DNA of 64,000 bases from Stieleria neptunia (GCF_007754155.1 NZ_CP037423.1:10722938-10786937); one strand, 5' to 3'. Positions 28,522-37,700 are shown, numbered from the stretch's first letter. The notes: a model not told the origin generated them from the sequence alone. Numbers and translations are program-made.

Positions 28522-29286
28522 ATGACAGACACGGTCCTCTCGATGATTCGTTTTCCACCCGCTCCGTCGCTATTGAGAAGGGTATCTCTACCCCTGGGGT
28601 TGGTTGCGTTCGGACTGTTGCTCGTTTTATCCGGGTATCGTTTCGACGACCTCTCTCTCTGGCTGGAATCGACGGGGCATTGGGCGCCACTTTTGTTCAT
28701 CGTCACCGGAACGCTATCGATGACCATGATGATGCCAAAGACCATGGTGTCGCTGGCTGCGGGGGCGCTATTCGGCACGCAAGACGGATGTCCGATCATG
28801 TTGGTGACGGCCGTCGTCGCGGCAGCCCTAAACTACACGATCGGAAAGTACTGGATCGGAGCGGGCGGTTATTTTTATTCAAATCCATCGCACCTCGGTC
28901 CGCAGCAGGACGCTCCGGACGCGTCGAGCGAACCGCCGATCAGTTGGCCACGCGCGGCAGGGCAATTGGCCCACGATGCCGGCTTCGGCATCCATCTACT
29001 CGTTCGCTTGGCCCCGATCCCGACCACCGTGATCAGTTATTCGATGGGCGCCGCCGGCGCCCGATTCGCACCCTACGTGACGGCGGCCGCGGTCGCGGTG
29101 CTGCCACAATGGTTGTACGTCCACGCCGCCGCGATGGCAGCGGACGTCGAACAGTCCCTGCATTACCGCTGGATCAGTTTCGTGCTGTCGTTGTCGGTCG
29201 CGACCCTCGTCAGTCTCGCCCTGCCGCCGATCGCAATCCGACGACTCAAAGAGATTCGTGGTTCGTCGTTGACCGAGACGTCCTGA
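28522..29286 (+). CDS. TVP38/TMEM64-family membrane protein
   Basis: 254 residues, polytopic. The family core with the conserved glycine-rich and proline-containing helices is visible (MMPKTMVSLAAGALFGTQDG and LLVRLAPIPTTVISYSMGAAG). It shows the VTT-domain pattern of DedA-like lipid scramblases/transporters. Function in bacteria is poorly defined. It is transcribed divergently from the ATPase gene with 101 bp between. Confidence 0.87.
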   Translation: MTDTVLSMIRFPPAPSLLRRVSLPLGLVAFGLLLVLSGYRFDDLSLWLESTGHWAPLLFIVTGTLSMTMMMPKTMVSLAAGALFGTQDGCPIMLVTAVVAAALNYTIGKYWIGAGGYFYSNPSHLGPQQDAPDASSEPPISWPRAAGQLAHDAGFGIHLLVRLAPIPTTVISYSMGAAGARFAPYVTAAAVAVLPQWLYVHAAAMAADVEQSLHYRWISFVLSLSVATLVSLALPPIAIRRLKEIRGSSLTETS

Positions 29287-29357
29287 TCGGCCGATGTTCA
29301 AGAGGGTCCAACGATCGTTAAACTTTCTTGATAAACTAGGCACGACAGATTCTCCAA

Positions 29358-29435
29358 GCGGAAAAGGGGTCAGGTACCAAAAATCAAATGGCCCAAAGGG
29401 TGCTTCGCATTTTTGGTACCTGACCCCTTTTCCGC
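29358..29435. repeat. E-family element: perfect 27-bp inverted repeat
   Basis: Arms 29358-29384 and 29409-29435 are perfectly complementary, with core GGGGTCAGGTACCAAAAA, around a 24-nt loop with AAATGG and GGGTGCTTCGC. It lies 35 bp upstream of the next gene. A near-identical copy is at 61664-61740; both are followed by GCACCCTCACA. Confidence 0.95.
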
Positions 29436-29470
29436 CGCACCCTCACAAATTCAATACGAAGGCGGATGAG

Positions 29471-30463
29471 ATGAGCGAGACGTTTTCCGACCCCCCTGGT
29501 TCGACGATCGCGTCCGCTCCGACGCTGTATCGGCATAGCGGCAAAGTCTCGCCGGTCAGTCTGGTCGTCGCGGCCGCGGTGCTGATTCCGTTGGGGATTC
29601 TGTTTGGCGCGATCTACTCGGCGGCCGTCGTCTATTTGCCGTTCATCAAGCTCCGTGGCCTGGTCACCTTTTTCGTCGGCGGCGGATTCGGTGTGGTCGC
29701 CGGCACGCTGTGCTACAAATTGAAGTATCGCAGCCGGATGATGGCGTTCCTGACGGTGATCGGATTCACGGCGATCGGTTATTACAGTTCGTGGGCGGTC
29801 CACCCCGCGTTGGTGATCGGCCCCGGCGAACTCGGCGGTGACTTCGTTCCGTTATTGATCCAAGGCTTTGACCCCGGTGTGATCATAGGCTGGATGAAAG
29901 GCATCTTCACCGACGGCATCTGGGCGATGGGTGCCGGCGCCGCGCTGTCCGGTTGGGGCGCGGTGGCGATCTGGGTGCTGGAAGCCGCCCTGATCTTCGG
30001 CACCGCATTCGTCTCCGGGATGGCCGCCTACGGCAACCGACCCTTCTGCGAACACTGTCACCGATGGAACGACGAGACCGAAGAGCTGGCCGTGCTGCCG
30101 GTTTCCACCACCGACCCGGCCTGGATGCAGATCCGCAACGGGAACTTCGACGCACTGAAGAAGCTACAAATCGCATCGGATTCCGATGTCGCGTATGTCG
30201 AACTGAGACTGGCCGATTGTCCGACCTGCGACGAGAGTGATTATTTGTCCGCGATCGGCATCACATTGACGGTGGATGAAGGTCAGCTAAAAAAGAACGA
30301 AACCGATATCTTTCGACACCTCAGCGTGACCCGGGCGCAGCGCGACGAAATCGTCGACTTTGCCGCCGCAATGGCAGAGGCGGTCCAGTTGATGAAGGAG
30401 GAGGAAGAAGCCTTGAATGAAGCAGCCGATGACCCCATCGACCCGAACGAGCCAGCTGTATGA
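29471..30463 (+). CDS. Membrane protein with a cytoplasmic CxxC-type tail
   Basis: 330 residues from ATG 29471, chosen over the longer open frame that runs through the E hairpin. Five or so membrane segments lie in the first 180 residues. The C-terminal part holds two Cys/His pairs (FCEHCHRW and LADCPTCDES) consistent with a metal site and ends in an acidic tail. Not recognised. The next gene starts within its stop codon (ATGA), so the two are co-translated. Confidence 0.8.
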   Translation: MSETFSDPPGSTIASAPTLYRHSGKVSPVSLVVAAAVLIPLGILFGAIYSAAVVYLPFIKLRGLVTFFVGGGFGVVAGTLCYKLKYRSRMMAFLTVIGFTAIGYYSSWAVHPALVIGPGELGGDFVPLLIQGFDPGVIIGWMKGIFTDGIWAMGAGAALSGWGAVAIWVLEAALIFGTAFVSGMAAYGNRPFCEHCHRWNDETEELAVLPVSTTDPAWMQIRNGNFDALKKLQIASDSDVAYVELRLADCPTCDESDYLSAIGITLTVDEGQLKKNETDIFRHLSVTRAQRDEIVDFAAAMAEAVQLMKEEEEALNEAADDPIDPNEPAV

Positions 30464-30915
30464 CCGATGACGCGGCACCCAGCCACGCCACGAAGATGCC
30501 ACGCAAATCCGTCTATGCCTCCGCCGTGGATTGGTGGATCGCGGTCCTGCTGATGCTGGGGCCGCTGATTTGTGTCGGCTCGACCGGAGTGCTGTTGCAA
30601 CAGGGCAGACAGCAAGACGCCCTGTATTGTCTGCTGGCCGGAGCCGGAACCCTGCTGGTCACGGGCCTGTTCACCGTCCCCTGCCGGTACACCATCTTGC
30701 CGGACACGCTGTCGATCCGCTGCGGGATCCTGTTCCAACGCGTGCCGCTGCATCAGGTCAAGGCGATCGAGCCGAGCGGCAGCTGGGTGAGCGGGCCGGC
30801 GCTGTCGGTGCGGCGGGTCAAAATCAGCACCGCCTCGCGGTTCTACCTCGTCTCGCCGGTCGACCGCGACCGGTTCATCGAAGAACTGACCGAAGCGGTC
30901 AACCAAGTGGCCTAA
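30460..30915 (+). CDS. Membrane protein with a bacterial PH-like domain
   Basis: 151 residues. Two hydrophobic segments (WWIAVLLMLGPLICVGSTGVLL and LLAGAGTLLVTGLFTV) precede a small beta domain (YTILPDTLSIRCGILFQRVPL... ISTASRFYLVSPVDRDRFIEEL) typical of YyaB-type bacterial PH proteins. It overlaps the upstream gene by 4 nt. Its stop lies in GTGGCCTAA, a diverged copy of the C-repeat start. Function unknown. Confidence 0.82.
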   Translation: MTDDAAPSHATKMPRKSVYASAVDWWIAVLLMLGPLICVGSTGVLLQQGRQQDALYCLLAGAGTLLVTGLFTVPCRYTILPDTLSIRCGILFQRVPLHQVKAIEPSGSWVSGPALSVRRVKISTASRFYLVSPVDRDRFIEELTEAVNQVA

Positions 30916-30923
30916 GCAACCAA

Positions 30924-31010
30924 GTGGCGTAAGCTTCCAGCTTGCGTTCCGTGGCGTAAGCTTCCAGCTTGCGAATTCCAGGCTGATCGCAAGCTGGAAG
31001 CTTACGCCAC
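30924..31010. repeat. Three C-family hairpins, the third inside the end of the methyltransferase gene
   Basis: Two copies in + orientation (30924-30946 and 30951-30973) and one inverted (30988-31010). The inverted copy includes the methyltransferase stop codon TAA (31002-31004). The convergent genes on both sides end at this repeat. Confidence 0.93.
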
Positions 31011-31829
31011 TTTTTTGAAGAGGAATTCGTTGCAGCCCCAGCCGTTGCCGACGGTGGTCAGGTTGATCAGCTGGAACTGCTCGGCGACCAACGGCACGAT
31101 GATGGCTTCGGGCTTGGCGACTTCGAACGGCAGCCCGCCGATCCAGTCGACCCAATCGTGCCATGGCGACATGCCGCGATCGGTTCGCTTTTTCCGCCAG
31201 TCGGCAAAGGGCAGCGGGTTGCGCCCGCCGGCCAGCCGGGCCAGGGCGAATTTGAATTCGTACCACGACGCGACCAGCGCGACCCAAACGGGGCGCGCCG
31301 CTTTGGGCAAGCGATGGTACATCGTCTTGATCGCCAGCCAACGCCGGCTGCCGCCGCCCTGGTCGTTATAAATCGCGATCGCAAATCGTCCGCCGGTCGC
31401 CACACGCGCCGCCGCCAACTCGATCGCTCGATCCATTTGCCCGGTGTGATGCAGGACACCCCAGCTGTAGACGACATCGAACTGCCCCAACGACTCCATC
31501 AACGATTCGTCCAATGCGGAGCCCTGAAGGATTTCCCACTGGGTCGGGTCGGCCGATTCACGCTGCCGAAGCCGTTCGGTGCAGGCGACACTGTGATGAT
31601 CAAAGTCGACCGACACCACGTCGGCACCCAATCGATAGGCGGCCAATGAAAACAGTCCGCTGCCGCTGCCGAGATCCAGAAAGCGTTGACCGTGCAGCGG
31701 GCGTTCGGCGGCGTCATCGAGACACAGCAATTCGGTCAACGAGCGACAGGCCTGGTCGATGCGAGCTTCGTCCAGATGGTTCAAAAAAGAGGCCCAGTTT
31801 TCGCCGAACGCGAACCGCGTTTCGCTCAT
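31002..31829 (-). CDS. Class I SAM-dependent methyltransferase
   Basis: 275 residues from ATG 31829. The SAM-binding motif I is FLDLGSGSGLF, motif II around ADVVSVDFD, and later VVYSWGVLHHTG. The C-terminal region beyond residue 160 is not typical of the small methyltransferases and has many aromatic and basic residues. Substrate unknown. The start overlaps the end of the alkyltransferase gene by 4 nt (ATGA), so co-translation is expected. The last three codons (KVA) and the stop come from a C repeat. Confidence 0.88.
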   Translation of the reverse strand: MSETRFAFGENWASFLNHLDEARIDQACRSLTELLCLDDAAERPLHGQRFLDLGSGSGLFSLAAYRLGADVVSVDFDHHSVACTERLRQRESADPTQWEILQGSALDESLMESLGQFDVVYSWGVLHHTGQMDRAIELAAARVATGGRFAIAIYNDQGGGSRRWLAIKTMYHRLPKAARPVWVALVASWYEFKFALARLAGGRNPLPFADWRKKRTDRGMSPWHDWVDWIGGLPFEVAKPEAIIVPLVAEQFQLINLTTVGNGWGCNEFLFKKVA

Positions 31830-32362
31830 TCTGATTCCAAATCCAAGAGAAACTGTTTGGTCTGCAGCCCGCCCGGAGCGCTGAACCCTCGCAAGCCCCC
31901 CCCGGCGCTGACCACACGGTGGCAGGGAATGACAAGCAAGACGCGGTTGCGTGCCATCGCCGCCCCGACCGCGCGGCTGGCCGCCTTGTTGCCCGCCCGC
32001 CGCGCCAGTTCCTGGTAGGTGACCGTCGTCCCCGCTGCGATCGCGCGACAACACCGATAAACCTGGTTAGTAAACGGCGTCCAGCCCTGTGTGTCCAACG
32101 CGATGGAATCGAAATCCGCGTGGCCGGTCGCAAAGTACTCGCGCAACCGCTGATCCAACTGATCGGCACGCGGGTCAGCGGAGACGGGGTGATCACCGCC
32201 GCCTGGGTCGTCACCGGAGACCGTGCGTTCTTGCCAACGCAAGGAATAAAGTCCCGCCGCGGTCCAGGTCGAAACCATGTTCCCCAGCGCGGTCGAATGG
32301 TCCTGTTGCACACCGGCCAGCGCGGTGAATGACGCGGTCAATGGAGCGGTCGTCAAGGTCAT
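31826..32362 (-). CDS. ogt: Methylated-DNA-protein-cysteine methyltransferase
   Basis: 178 residues. Repairs O6-alkylguanine in DNA by transfer of the alkyl group to its own Cys in a single-turnover reaction. The active-site motif IPCHRVV places the acceptor at Cys147, and the helix-turn-helix TVTYQELARRAG is present. The N-terminal half is diverged, as in other Ogt members. The symbol is used by family, since ogt versus ada cannot be separated by sequence alone. Coupled to the downstream methyltransferase by a 4-nt overlap. Confidence 0.93.
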   Translation of the reverse strand: MTLTTAPLTASFTALAGVQQDHSTALGNMVSTWTAAGLYSLRWQERTVSGDDPGGGDHPVSADPRADQLDQRLREYFATGHADFDSIALDTQGWTPFTNQVYRCCRAIAAGTTVTYQELARRAGNKAASRAVGAAMARNRVLLVIPCHRVVSAGGGLRGFSAPGGLQTKQFLLDLESE

Positions 32363-32415
32363 GGATAGTAAACCGAGTCGAAGGGGGCGGAGTTTACGAG
32401 TTGCCCTGTTATACG

Positions 32416-34599
32416 CTAACGATGCATTGTCAACATCGCCCGTTTGTCTTCAATCCAGTCGGCCAGCGAATCCCGGACGGCCCGTCCCAAGGTGCCGTCA
32501 CGATAAACCAGCCGCGCGTAGCCGGTCTGTCCGGGCATCACGTGGTCGATTTCGCCGCCGACCAGATCGATCAGCACCGGAAATCTGGGTGCGATCAACT
32601 GCATCGCATCGGAATCGTTCGTCGCTTGCGGGTTCAGCCGAACCGGCAACGGGCCACCGGCATCCGCCCCCAGGGCGGCGTGCGGCAGCGACACTTCCGC
32701 CCGCGGCAACACGCGATCGATGCGCCCGGCGATCGGCCGCTCTCCCATGCCCCACAAGCGGACGTCGACACGTTGCCCTTGGCCGCGCCGAAACGCATCG
32801 ACATCGGCTTGATCGACCAGCCCGATCATTTTTTCGCTTCCAGGGGATCCGATCAAAAACAAACGTTCGCCCCGATGGATGAACGCCCCCTCACGCGATT
32901 CCACGTCACACCGTGCGATCACTCCGTCCGCCGGCGAGCAGACGACCAATCCACCGAGCTGACGTTCCAGTTCTGTCAATCGGCTTCGCAGCGACGCTTG
33001 CACCTGCTGTTCCACGGCGGCCGCGGCGATCGATTCGTCAGTGACAAAGCCGCGATAGCGCGCCTCAGATGTTTCCAGGTCCAACAACAAGTCCTGGTAT
33101 TCCAGTTCCAGTTCGCGATTGCTCAGCCGAGCCAGGATCTGTCCGCGCGAGACAACGTCCCCGACCGAAACCGTCAACCGGTCCAAGAATCCGTCCGCGC
33201 CGATTCGCACTTCGTGTGGATGGTGGTAATCGACGACCAACGGCACGGTTCCTCGCGAGTACCACGGGACCACCGACCAGCACATCCAGAGCGTTCCGGC
33301 GGCAACGGCGGTGATGCAAGCCATGCGGCGATAACGCACCAAGCGGTTCTCCATCAGCATGCGGATCCAACGGCAACAGGGCAGCCCCACCCACAAGCCG
33401 ATTGCGATGATCGCGATCGCCGTTCCCGCCCCGTGCATCAACACTGCGGCTGAGAGGACCAGCGAAACACAGACGATCCACCGCCACACCAGCGATGCGA
33501 TGGCATAGGTGGCCACGACCGCCGGACTGCCTTCGGCCCGGTCGGGATTGCGGACGTCCATCCCCATGAAATGACGACGCGTTGCAGCGGCCAGCCATTG
33601 CCGTCCATGCGTCGCCAAGTTGGGCAGTTCCAAAGCGTCGATCAACATGTAATACCCATCGAAACGCATCAGCGGGTTCGCGTTGACCAACAGCGTCATC
33701 ACCGTCGCGGTCACGATCACATTCATCGCGTGCTGACGCACAAACGGATCGAAGCTGGACGTCCACACCAGCGCCGCGATCGCCGCACAAAAGATTTCGG
33801 CGTACATTCCGGCTGCCGAAATCATCACCCGCTGCCACTTGCCGTCGATCTTCCAGGCGTCGGTGACATCGACGTAGGGCATCGGTGCAAAAAGAATCAG
33901 CACGATCCCCGACTCGCGGACGTGACCACCGTAGCGACGACAGGCCAACGCGTGACCGGCCTCATGAACGAGCTTCAACCCCAACCAGGTCGCCAGCAGA
34001 ACCAACCAGTTCTCGCGCGCCAGGACGTGGATCCCCGCGGCGGAGAACTCGTCCCACGATCCCCACAGTGCAAACGTGGCGAAACCGACGGCGAGAATCC
34101 AGATGGCAAACCCGAAGACGCCGAACACGGTTGTTGCCAACGGATCCAGGTGACGCAAAACCGGCATCGGATTGCACAGCGGAATCTTCTGGAGCATCGG
34201 ATTGGCATTGCCCAGTACCTTCCGTGCCCGCTGTTTGGCGCGGCCTTCCTCCAGCCGACTCTCCGAACTCGACTGCTCGGTCGTGATGAGGGAACATTCC
34301 AGCAGCCATTTGCAAAGCGTGGCGATTTCGCGTTCCTCCAGACCCTCGCTGCCACAGACCTCGGCCGTCCGGCCCATCGCTTCGGCGATCGTCGTTTGGC
34401 CGTCCAGCAACGAAACGAAGGTGTATTCGGCAAGCCCCAGTCGATAAAACTTGCTACGCAACCTGTCTTCGATCACATAACACGTCCGCCCACCATAAAC
34501 CTGGACCGAGACACACACCTCATCGCGCACCGAGGGACAGAGCCCAAGGATGTCGACGGTCAAGTGTGGGGCGGGTGCAGGTGCGGATTCGAGTGACAT
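32416..34599 (-). CDS. PqqD-like/M50 site-2 protease/HlyD fusion protein (cluster 1)
   Basis: 727 residues from ATG 34599; the open frame upstream is D-repeat DNA. Order: a PqqD-like winged-helix region (about 35-110), then membrane segments with the zinc site HEAGH (212-216) and NANPLMRFDG (306-315) of M50 peptidases. More membrane segments follow (to about 450), then a HlyD/biotinyl-lipoyl adaptor part (about 450-727; HPHEVRIGADGFLDRL). The protease looks catalytically complete. Such fusions resemble the YydH-type peptide metalloproteases in design. It is probably an inner-membrane protein that receives, cuts and passes on a peptide or protein; this is inference. A paralogue is at 54807-57050. 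Confidence 0.88.
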   Translation of the reverse strand: MSLESAPAPAPHLTVDILGLCPSVRDEVCVSVQVYGGRTCYVIEDRLRSKFYRLGLAEYTFVSLLDGQTTIAEAMGRTAEVCGSEGLEEREIATLCKWLLECSLITTEQSSSESRLEEGRAKQRARKVLGNANPMLQKIPLCNPMPVLRHLDPLATTVFGVFGFAIWILAVGFATFALWGSWDEFSAAGIHVLARENWLVLLATWLGLKLVHEAGHALACRRYGGHVRESGIVLILFAPMPYVDVTDAWKIDGKWQRVMISAAGMYAEIFCAAIAALVWTSSFDPFVRQHAMNVIVTATVMTLLVNANPLMRFDGYYMLIDALELPNLATHGRQWLAAATRRHFMGMDVRNPDRAEGSPAVVATYAIASLVWRWIVCVSLVLSAAVLMHGAGTAIAIIAIGLWVGLPCCRWIRMLMENRLVRYRRMACITAVAAGTLWMCWSVVPWYSRGTVPLVVDYHHPHEVRIGADGFLDRLTVSVGDVVSRGQILARLSNRELELEYQDLLLDLETSEARYRGFVTDESIAAAAVEQQVQASLRSRLTELERQLGGLVVCSPADGVIARCDVESREGAFIHRGERLFLIGSPGSEKMIGLVDQADVDAFRRGQGQRVDVRLWGMGERPIAGRIDRVLPRAEVSLPHAALGADAGGPLPVRLNPQATNDSDAMQLIAPRFPVLIDLVGGEIDHVMPGQTGYARLVYRDGTLGRAVRDSLADWIEDKRAMLTMHR

Positions 34600-34613
34600 G
34601 TTTGGGCTACGCT

Positions 34614-34828
34614 GTGAAGCATTTGTTAGCGGTAGGGCGCGAGCCCTCCGGTCTTTCACTGTATTTTTGAAGCGCGACCGGACGGCTCGTGGGCTGTCGT
34701 TTTTGTGAGCCGCGCGCCGCGTAAGCGGCCGGGCACTGCGACGCTGCCCGAGGCCTGACGGCCAGCGGCTCACCATTGACTCAGCAGATCCCGACTCAAT
34801 CGACAGCCCGCTCGCGTCGTTCCGCTAA
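34614..34828. repeat. D-family palindromic element, copy 1
   Basis: Starts with GTGAAGCAT, then TTAGCGGTAGGGCGCGAGC, and ends GACAGCCCGCTCGCGTCGTTCCGCTAA. The core begins TGAGCCGC and ends GCGGCTCACC. The core has the same orientation as in the 49.0-kb copy. It fills the gap between two cluster-1 genes. Confidence 0.9.
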
Positions 34829-34858
34829 CACCTTGAAAGCCAACGGAGATGACGGGCA

Positions 34859-36769
34859 TCAGAAAAACCAAGCTGCTCTGGCGTTCTCCGCGGCGTGATG
34901 AAATAAAATCCATGCGATGCGTTTTGAATCGGTGCGGACCCTTGCGGTCCCCTGCATGCCGGGACGCAGGGTTTGGTCGGGATTGTCCAGGATCACTTCG
35001 GCGACGAAGACGTTGCGTTGATCTCGCACTTCGGCGCGGGGGCGGATCTTGTCGATGGTCCCTTCCTCGCAATCGCTTCCCATGCCTTCCAAAAACAACG
35101 TCACGCGGTCACCGACATCGACGTGCGTGATCTCTTCCGCGGGGACTGCCACTTCGACACGCAGTCTTTCCAGCGGTGCGACTTCATACAGCACTTGCCC
35201 CTTGGTCACCGGATAGTTTTCGCGCCGGTCCAAACTGCCCGACAGGACGATGCCGTCGATCGGGCTGCGGATTTGAAGATTGGATTCCCGAAACCGCAAC
35301 AGTTCTTTTTTGTTCGCCAAGGCGCGGGCTTGCAAGTCGGCCATCACCGCTTGTGGTGTTTCGTAGCGGGCTTGGTGTGCGTCTCGTTTCGCTTCGGCCC
35401 GCAAGTGTTCCGCCGTCACGCCGGCCAGTTCCCACAAGATCTCGCTGCCGTCCAAGTCGGCGAGACACTGGCCCGCCCGCACCACGTCTCCCGGTTCGGC
35501 CGAGGTGGTTTCCAGCAATCCGTCATGCGGCGCGACGCAGAATCGGCGTTCCACCGGTTCGGTCACGCTTTGGCATCGAATGGTATAGGGCCACGGACAG
35601 GCAAGCACGGTGCCGGCGGCAAGGGTGACGACAAACGCAACGATCTGTTTGATGCGATGTTGTTTCGCAAACGCACCGCGAACCAGCCGGCTTGCCGCAT
35701 TGCCTTGATGTCGCGCAACAACGTTCAACGCTTCTCCCACCGGTTGTTCGATGACCGACAGAAAACGTTTGAATTCCGGCACGGTCGCCAGTTCACGTCG
35801 TCCGGTGGCCCCCAGCGCACCGATGATCTGGCCTTCGCGATTTTTCAAGGGAACGGTGATCACCAACGAATCGCGACCAGCAAACTGTTTGTGGGCCAAC
35901 AATTGATGCGTCCGGGTTCCGGGCAGGGGCGGCCAGGAACCGATCGTTCCGCGTCCCATCGCTTCATCCAACACCGCTTTCATGTTGAGCGTGATTTCAG
36001 AATAGGGGTCGATCGTCGGCAACTTGGATGCCGCCCTGACGCGGCACGTCTTTCCCGTTTCCCGCCACGTTCGCCGCCCGACCAAGCCGACGAACACCTG
36101 GTCACATGCCAGGTGTTTTTGCAATTGCGCCGTGGTGACCAGGCATGCCTGATCAAGCGTTGTCGCGTCTTGAATTCGCTGAACCAGTTCCAGCGTCGCC
36201 GCGGCCATCCGTGTTTGGCTGCTCGATTCCTCAAGTTGCTGTCGCTGTGCCGCGTACTCCAGGAAGCTCAGCACCGTCTGGGCGACACTCAACTCGATCG
36301 CCCGCTGTGCATTGCCGATAGGCCAATCGACGACGGTCACGACGGCGGAAAAATCAAGCGACCGCGTGGCCAACGCGATGCATTCCAGCCCGTCTTCCAC
36401 GCTGGAAGCGATCACCGGTTTTCCCTTGGTCAGCGATTCGGCGGCCTTGGGCAACAACCACGCCTGGAGTTTATTGACGTCGTGTTTCGCCGCGTCCAGC
36501 GTGTGCGAGCCGACCGAAAGATCGCCGTCTTGCGTGCGACGCACCAGCAGCGTGCCCCGTACCGCGGGACGCTCCGCATGCAGTTTCAAGACATCGGCGA
36601 TGGTCTGGTGAAGGTTCCGGCCGCGCGACAGCAACGCCATCAGTCGCGCATGCAGGTCCGCGATCAAATGCAGCGGTTGTGGGTCGTTGGCGCGATCGTC
36701 GTGGCGGGGTCGAATGGTCCGGCCGATCGCCAGCGGCGTCTGTGCCGCGTCGCTTCGAAACTGGTTCAT
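34859..36769 (-). CDS. GAF-sensor/HlyD fusion protein (cluster 1)
   Basis: 636 residues. The cytoplasmic part (1-370) contains two GAF-like modules (about 30-170 and 185-350), followed by one transmembrane segment (about 373-393) and a periplasmic HlyD-like part (about 400-636) with FCVAPHDGLLET and NLQIRSPIDGIVLSG. The second half of the HlyD region has the usual beta-barrel and hairpin flanks. GAF domains usually bind small ligands or sense redox, so the protein may pass a cytoplasmic state to an envelope adaptor; this is inference. The paralogue is at 58147-60198. Confidence 0.87.
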   Translation of the reverse strand: MNQFRSDAAQTPLAIGRTIRPRHDDRANDPQPLHLIADLHARLMALLSRGRNLHQTIADVLKLHAERPAVRGTLLVRRTQDGDLSVGSHTLDAAKHDVNKLQAWLLPKAAESLTKGKPVIASSVEDGLECIALATRSLDFSAVVTVVDWPIGNAQRAIELSVAQTVLSFLEYAAQRQQLEESSSQTRMAAATLELVQRIQDATTLDQACLVTTAQLQKHLACDQVFVGLVGRRTWRETGKTCRVRAASKLPTIDPYSEITLNMKAVLDEAMGRGTIGSWPPLPGTRTHQLLAHKQFAGRDSLVITVPLKNREGQIIGALGATGRRELATVPEFKRFLSVIEQPVGEALNVVARHQGNAASRLVRGAFAKQHRIKQIVAFVVTLAAGTVLACPWPYTIRCQSVTEPVERRFCVAPHDGLLETTSAEPGDVVRAGQCLADLDGSEILWELAGVTAEHLRAEAKRDAHQARYETPQAVMADLQARALANKKELLRFRESNLQIRSPIDGIVLSGSLDRRENYPVTKGQVLYEVAPLERLRVEVAVPAEEITHVDVGDRVTLFLEGMGSDCEEGTIDKIRPRAEVRDQRNVFVAEVILDNPDQTLRPGMQGTARVRTDSKRIAWILFHHAAENARAAWFF

Positions 36770-36776
36770 CGCGGTG

Positions 36777-37700
36777 CTAGTCCTTTGGCGCGGCCGTCAG
36801 CGTTGTCGGGCGAATCTTCTTGCCGACGAACGGCAATTGACAACGCACACCACTTCGATAGTGACGATTCGGGTTGTCGATCAGCAGGTCGACACGCACA
36901 CGTCCGCTGTCTGCTTCGGTCACGATACCGACATAGTCGACGCGGCCGATGCAGCGTTGCTCGGTTTCCGGCAACCACAGGTCGACCTCCGTCTTTGAAT
37001 CCAGCGAACCGGCAACCGACGTGGGCACAAACAGGGTGACACGCAGCCGATCCAATTGAACCACGGTGGCGACATGTGATTCCTGCGGCGAGACGTACTC
37101 TCCCGGCTGCTTCGTCACCTCGGTGATCACGCCGGAGATCGGGCTGTAGAGTCGTCGTTGCTCGATGCGGGCTTCGATTTCGCGCAATTCCAGTTTTCTC
37201 AGACGCATCTCTTCCCGCGCCGCGTCGACCTGCAACATGGCAACCGACGCATCAGCTTTCGCGCGGCGAACCTCTTCGACACTGCCCGCACCGTCGCTGA
37301 GCAGTTGTTGAAGTTTTTCATAACGTTGTTTCTTCAAGTCCCATTCGATGATCAGCGCATCGACTCGCGATCTGGACTCGGCTTTGGCGGCGGCGACGTT
37401 TCGGTTGGCCTGCAGCACGTCGCTGTCGAGCGTCAACAGCAACTGCCCCGCATCGACCTTCATTCCGCGATGGATCAAGACCGTGTCGATCGAGCCGCTT
37501 TCGGCAAGGCACAGTTTGATTTCGCGAAACGGTTCGGTGAACCCGCTGAAGGTGTCGAGGCGTTGCGGCGGCATGTCGCGTTCCGCCAGCGTTTCGCGTT
37601 GCGGCGGCGCGGCGTGACCGAGACTCAAACCGAGGCACGGGTATGCGCAACAACAAACGACCAGCAGGCCGCTGAAGAGATGTGGGGCAGTGGTGTTCAT
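36777..37700 (-). CDS. Periplasmic adaptor (HlyD/membrane fusion protein), cluster 1
   Basis: 307 residues with a signal peptide (LFSGLLVVCCCAYPCLGLS). The lipoyl-like motif IDTVLIHRGMKVDAGQLL is followed by a coiled-coil hairpin of about 100 residues (NVAAAKAESRSRVDALI to LRKLELREIEAR), the second lipoyl half LYSPISGVITEVTKQPGEYV, and a beta barrel. Family members join inner-membrane pumps to outer-membrane channels. There is no pump or TolC-like gene next to it. It ends 7 nt before the GAF-HlyD gene. Confidence 0.88.
   Translation of the reverse strand: MNTTAPHLFSGLLVVCCCAYPCLGLSLGHAAPPQRETLAERDMPPQRLDTFSGFTEPFREIKLCLAESGSIDTVLIHRGMKVDAGQLLLTLDSDVLQANRNVAAAKAESRSRVDALIIEWDLKKQRYEKLQQLLSDGAGSVEEVRRAKADASVAMLQVDAAREEMRLRKLELREIEARIEQRRLYSPISGVITEVTKQPGEYVSPQESHVATVVQLDRLRVTLFVPTSVAGSLDSKTEVDLWLPETEQRCIGRVDYVGIVTEADSGRVRVDLLIDNPNRHYRSGVRCQLPFVGKKIRPTTLTAAPKD

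Noticed and set aside
34973..37039. 688-codon plus-strand frame opposite the GAF-HlyD and HlyD genes
   Set aside because: It crosses two minus-strand genes with recognisable domains and their border, and has no motif of its own.
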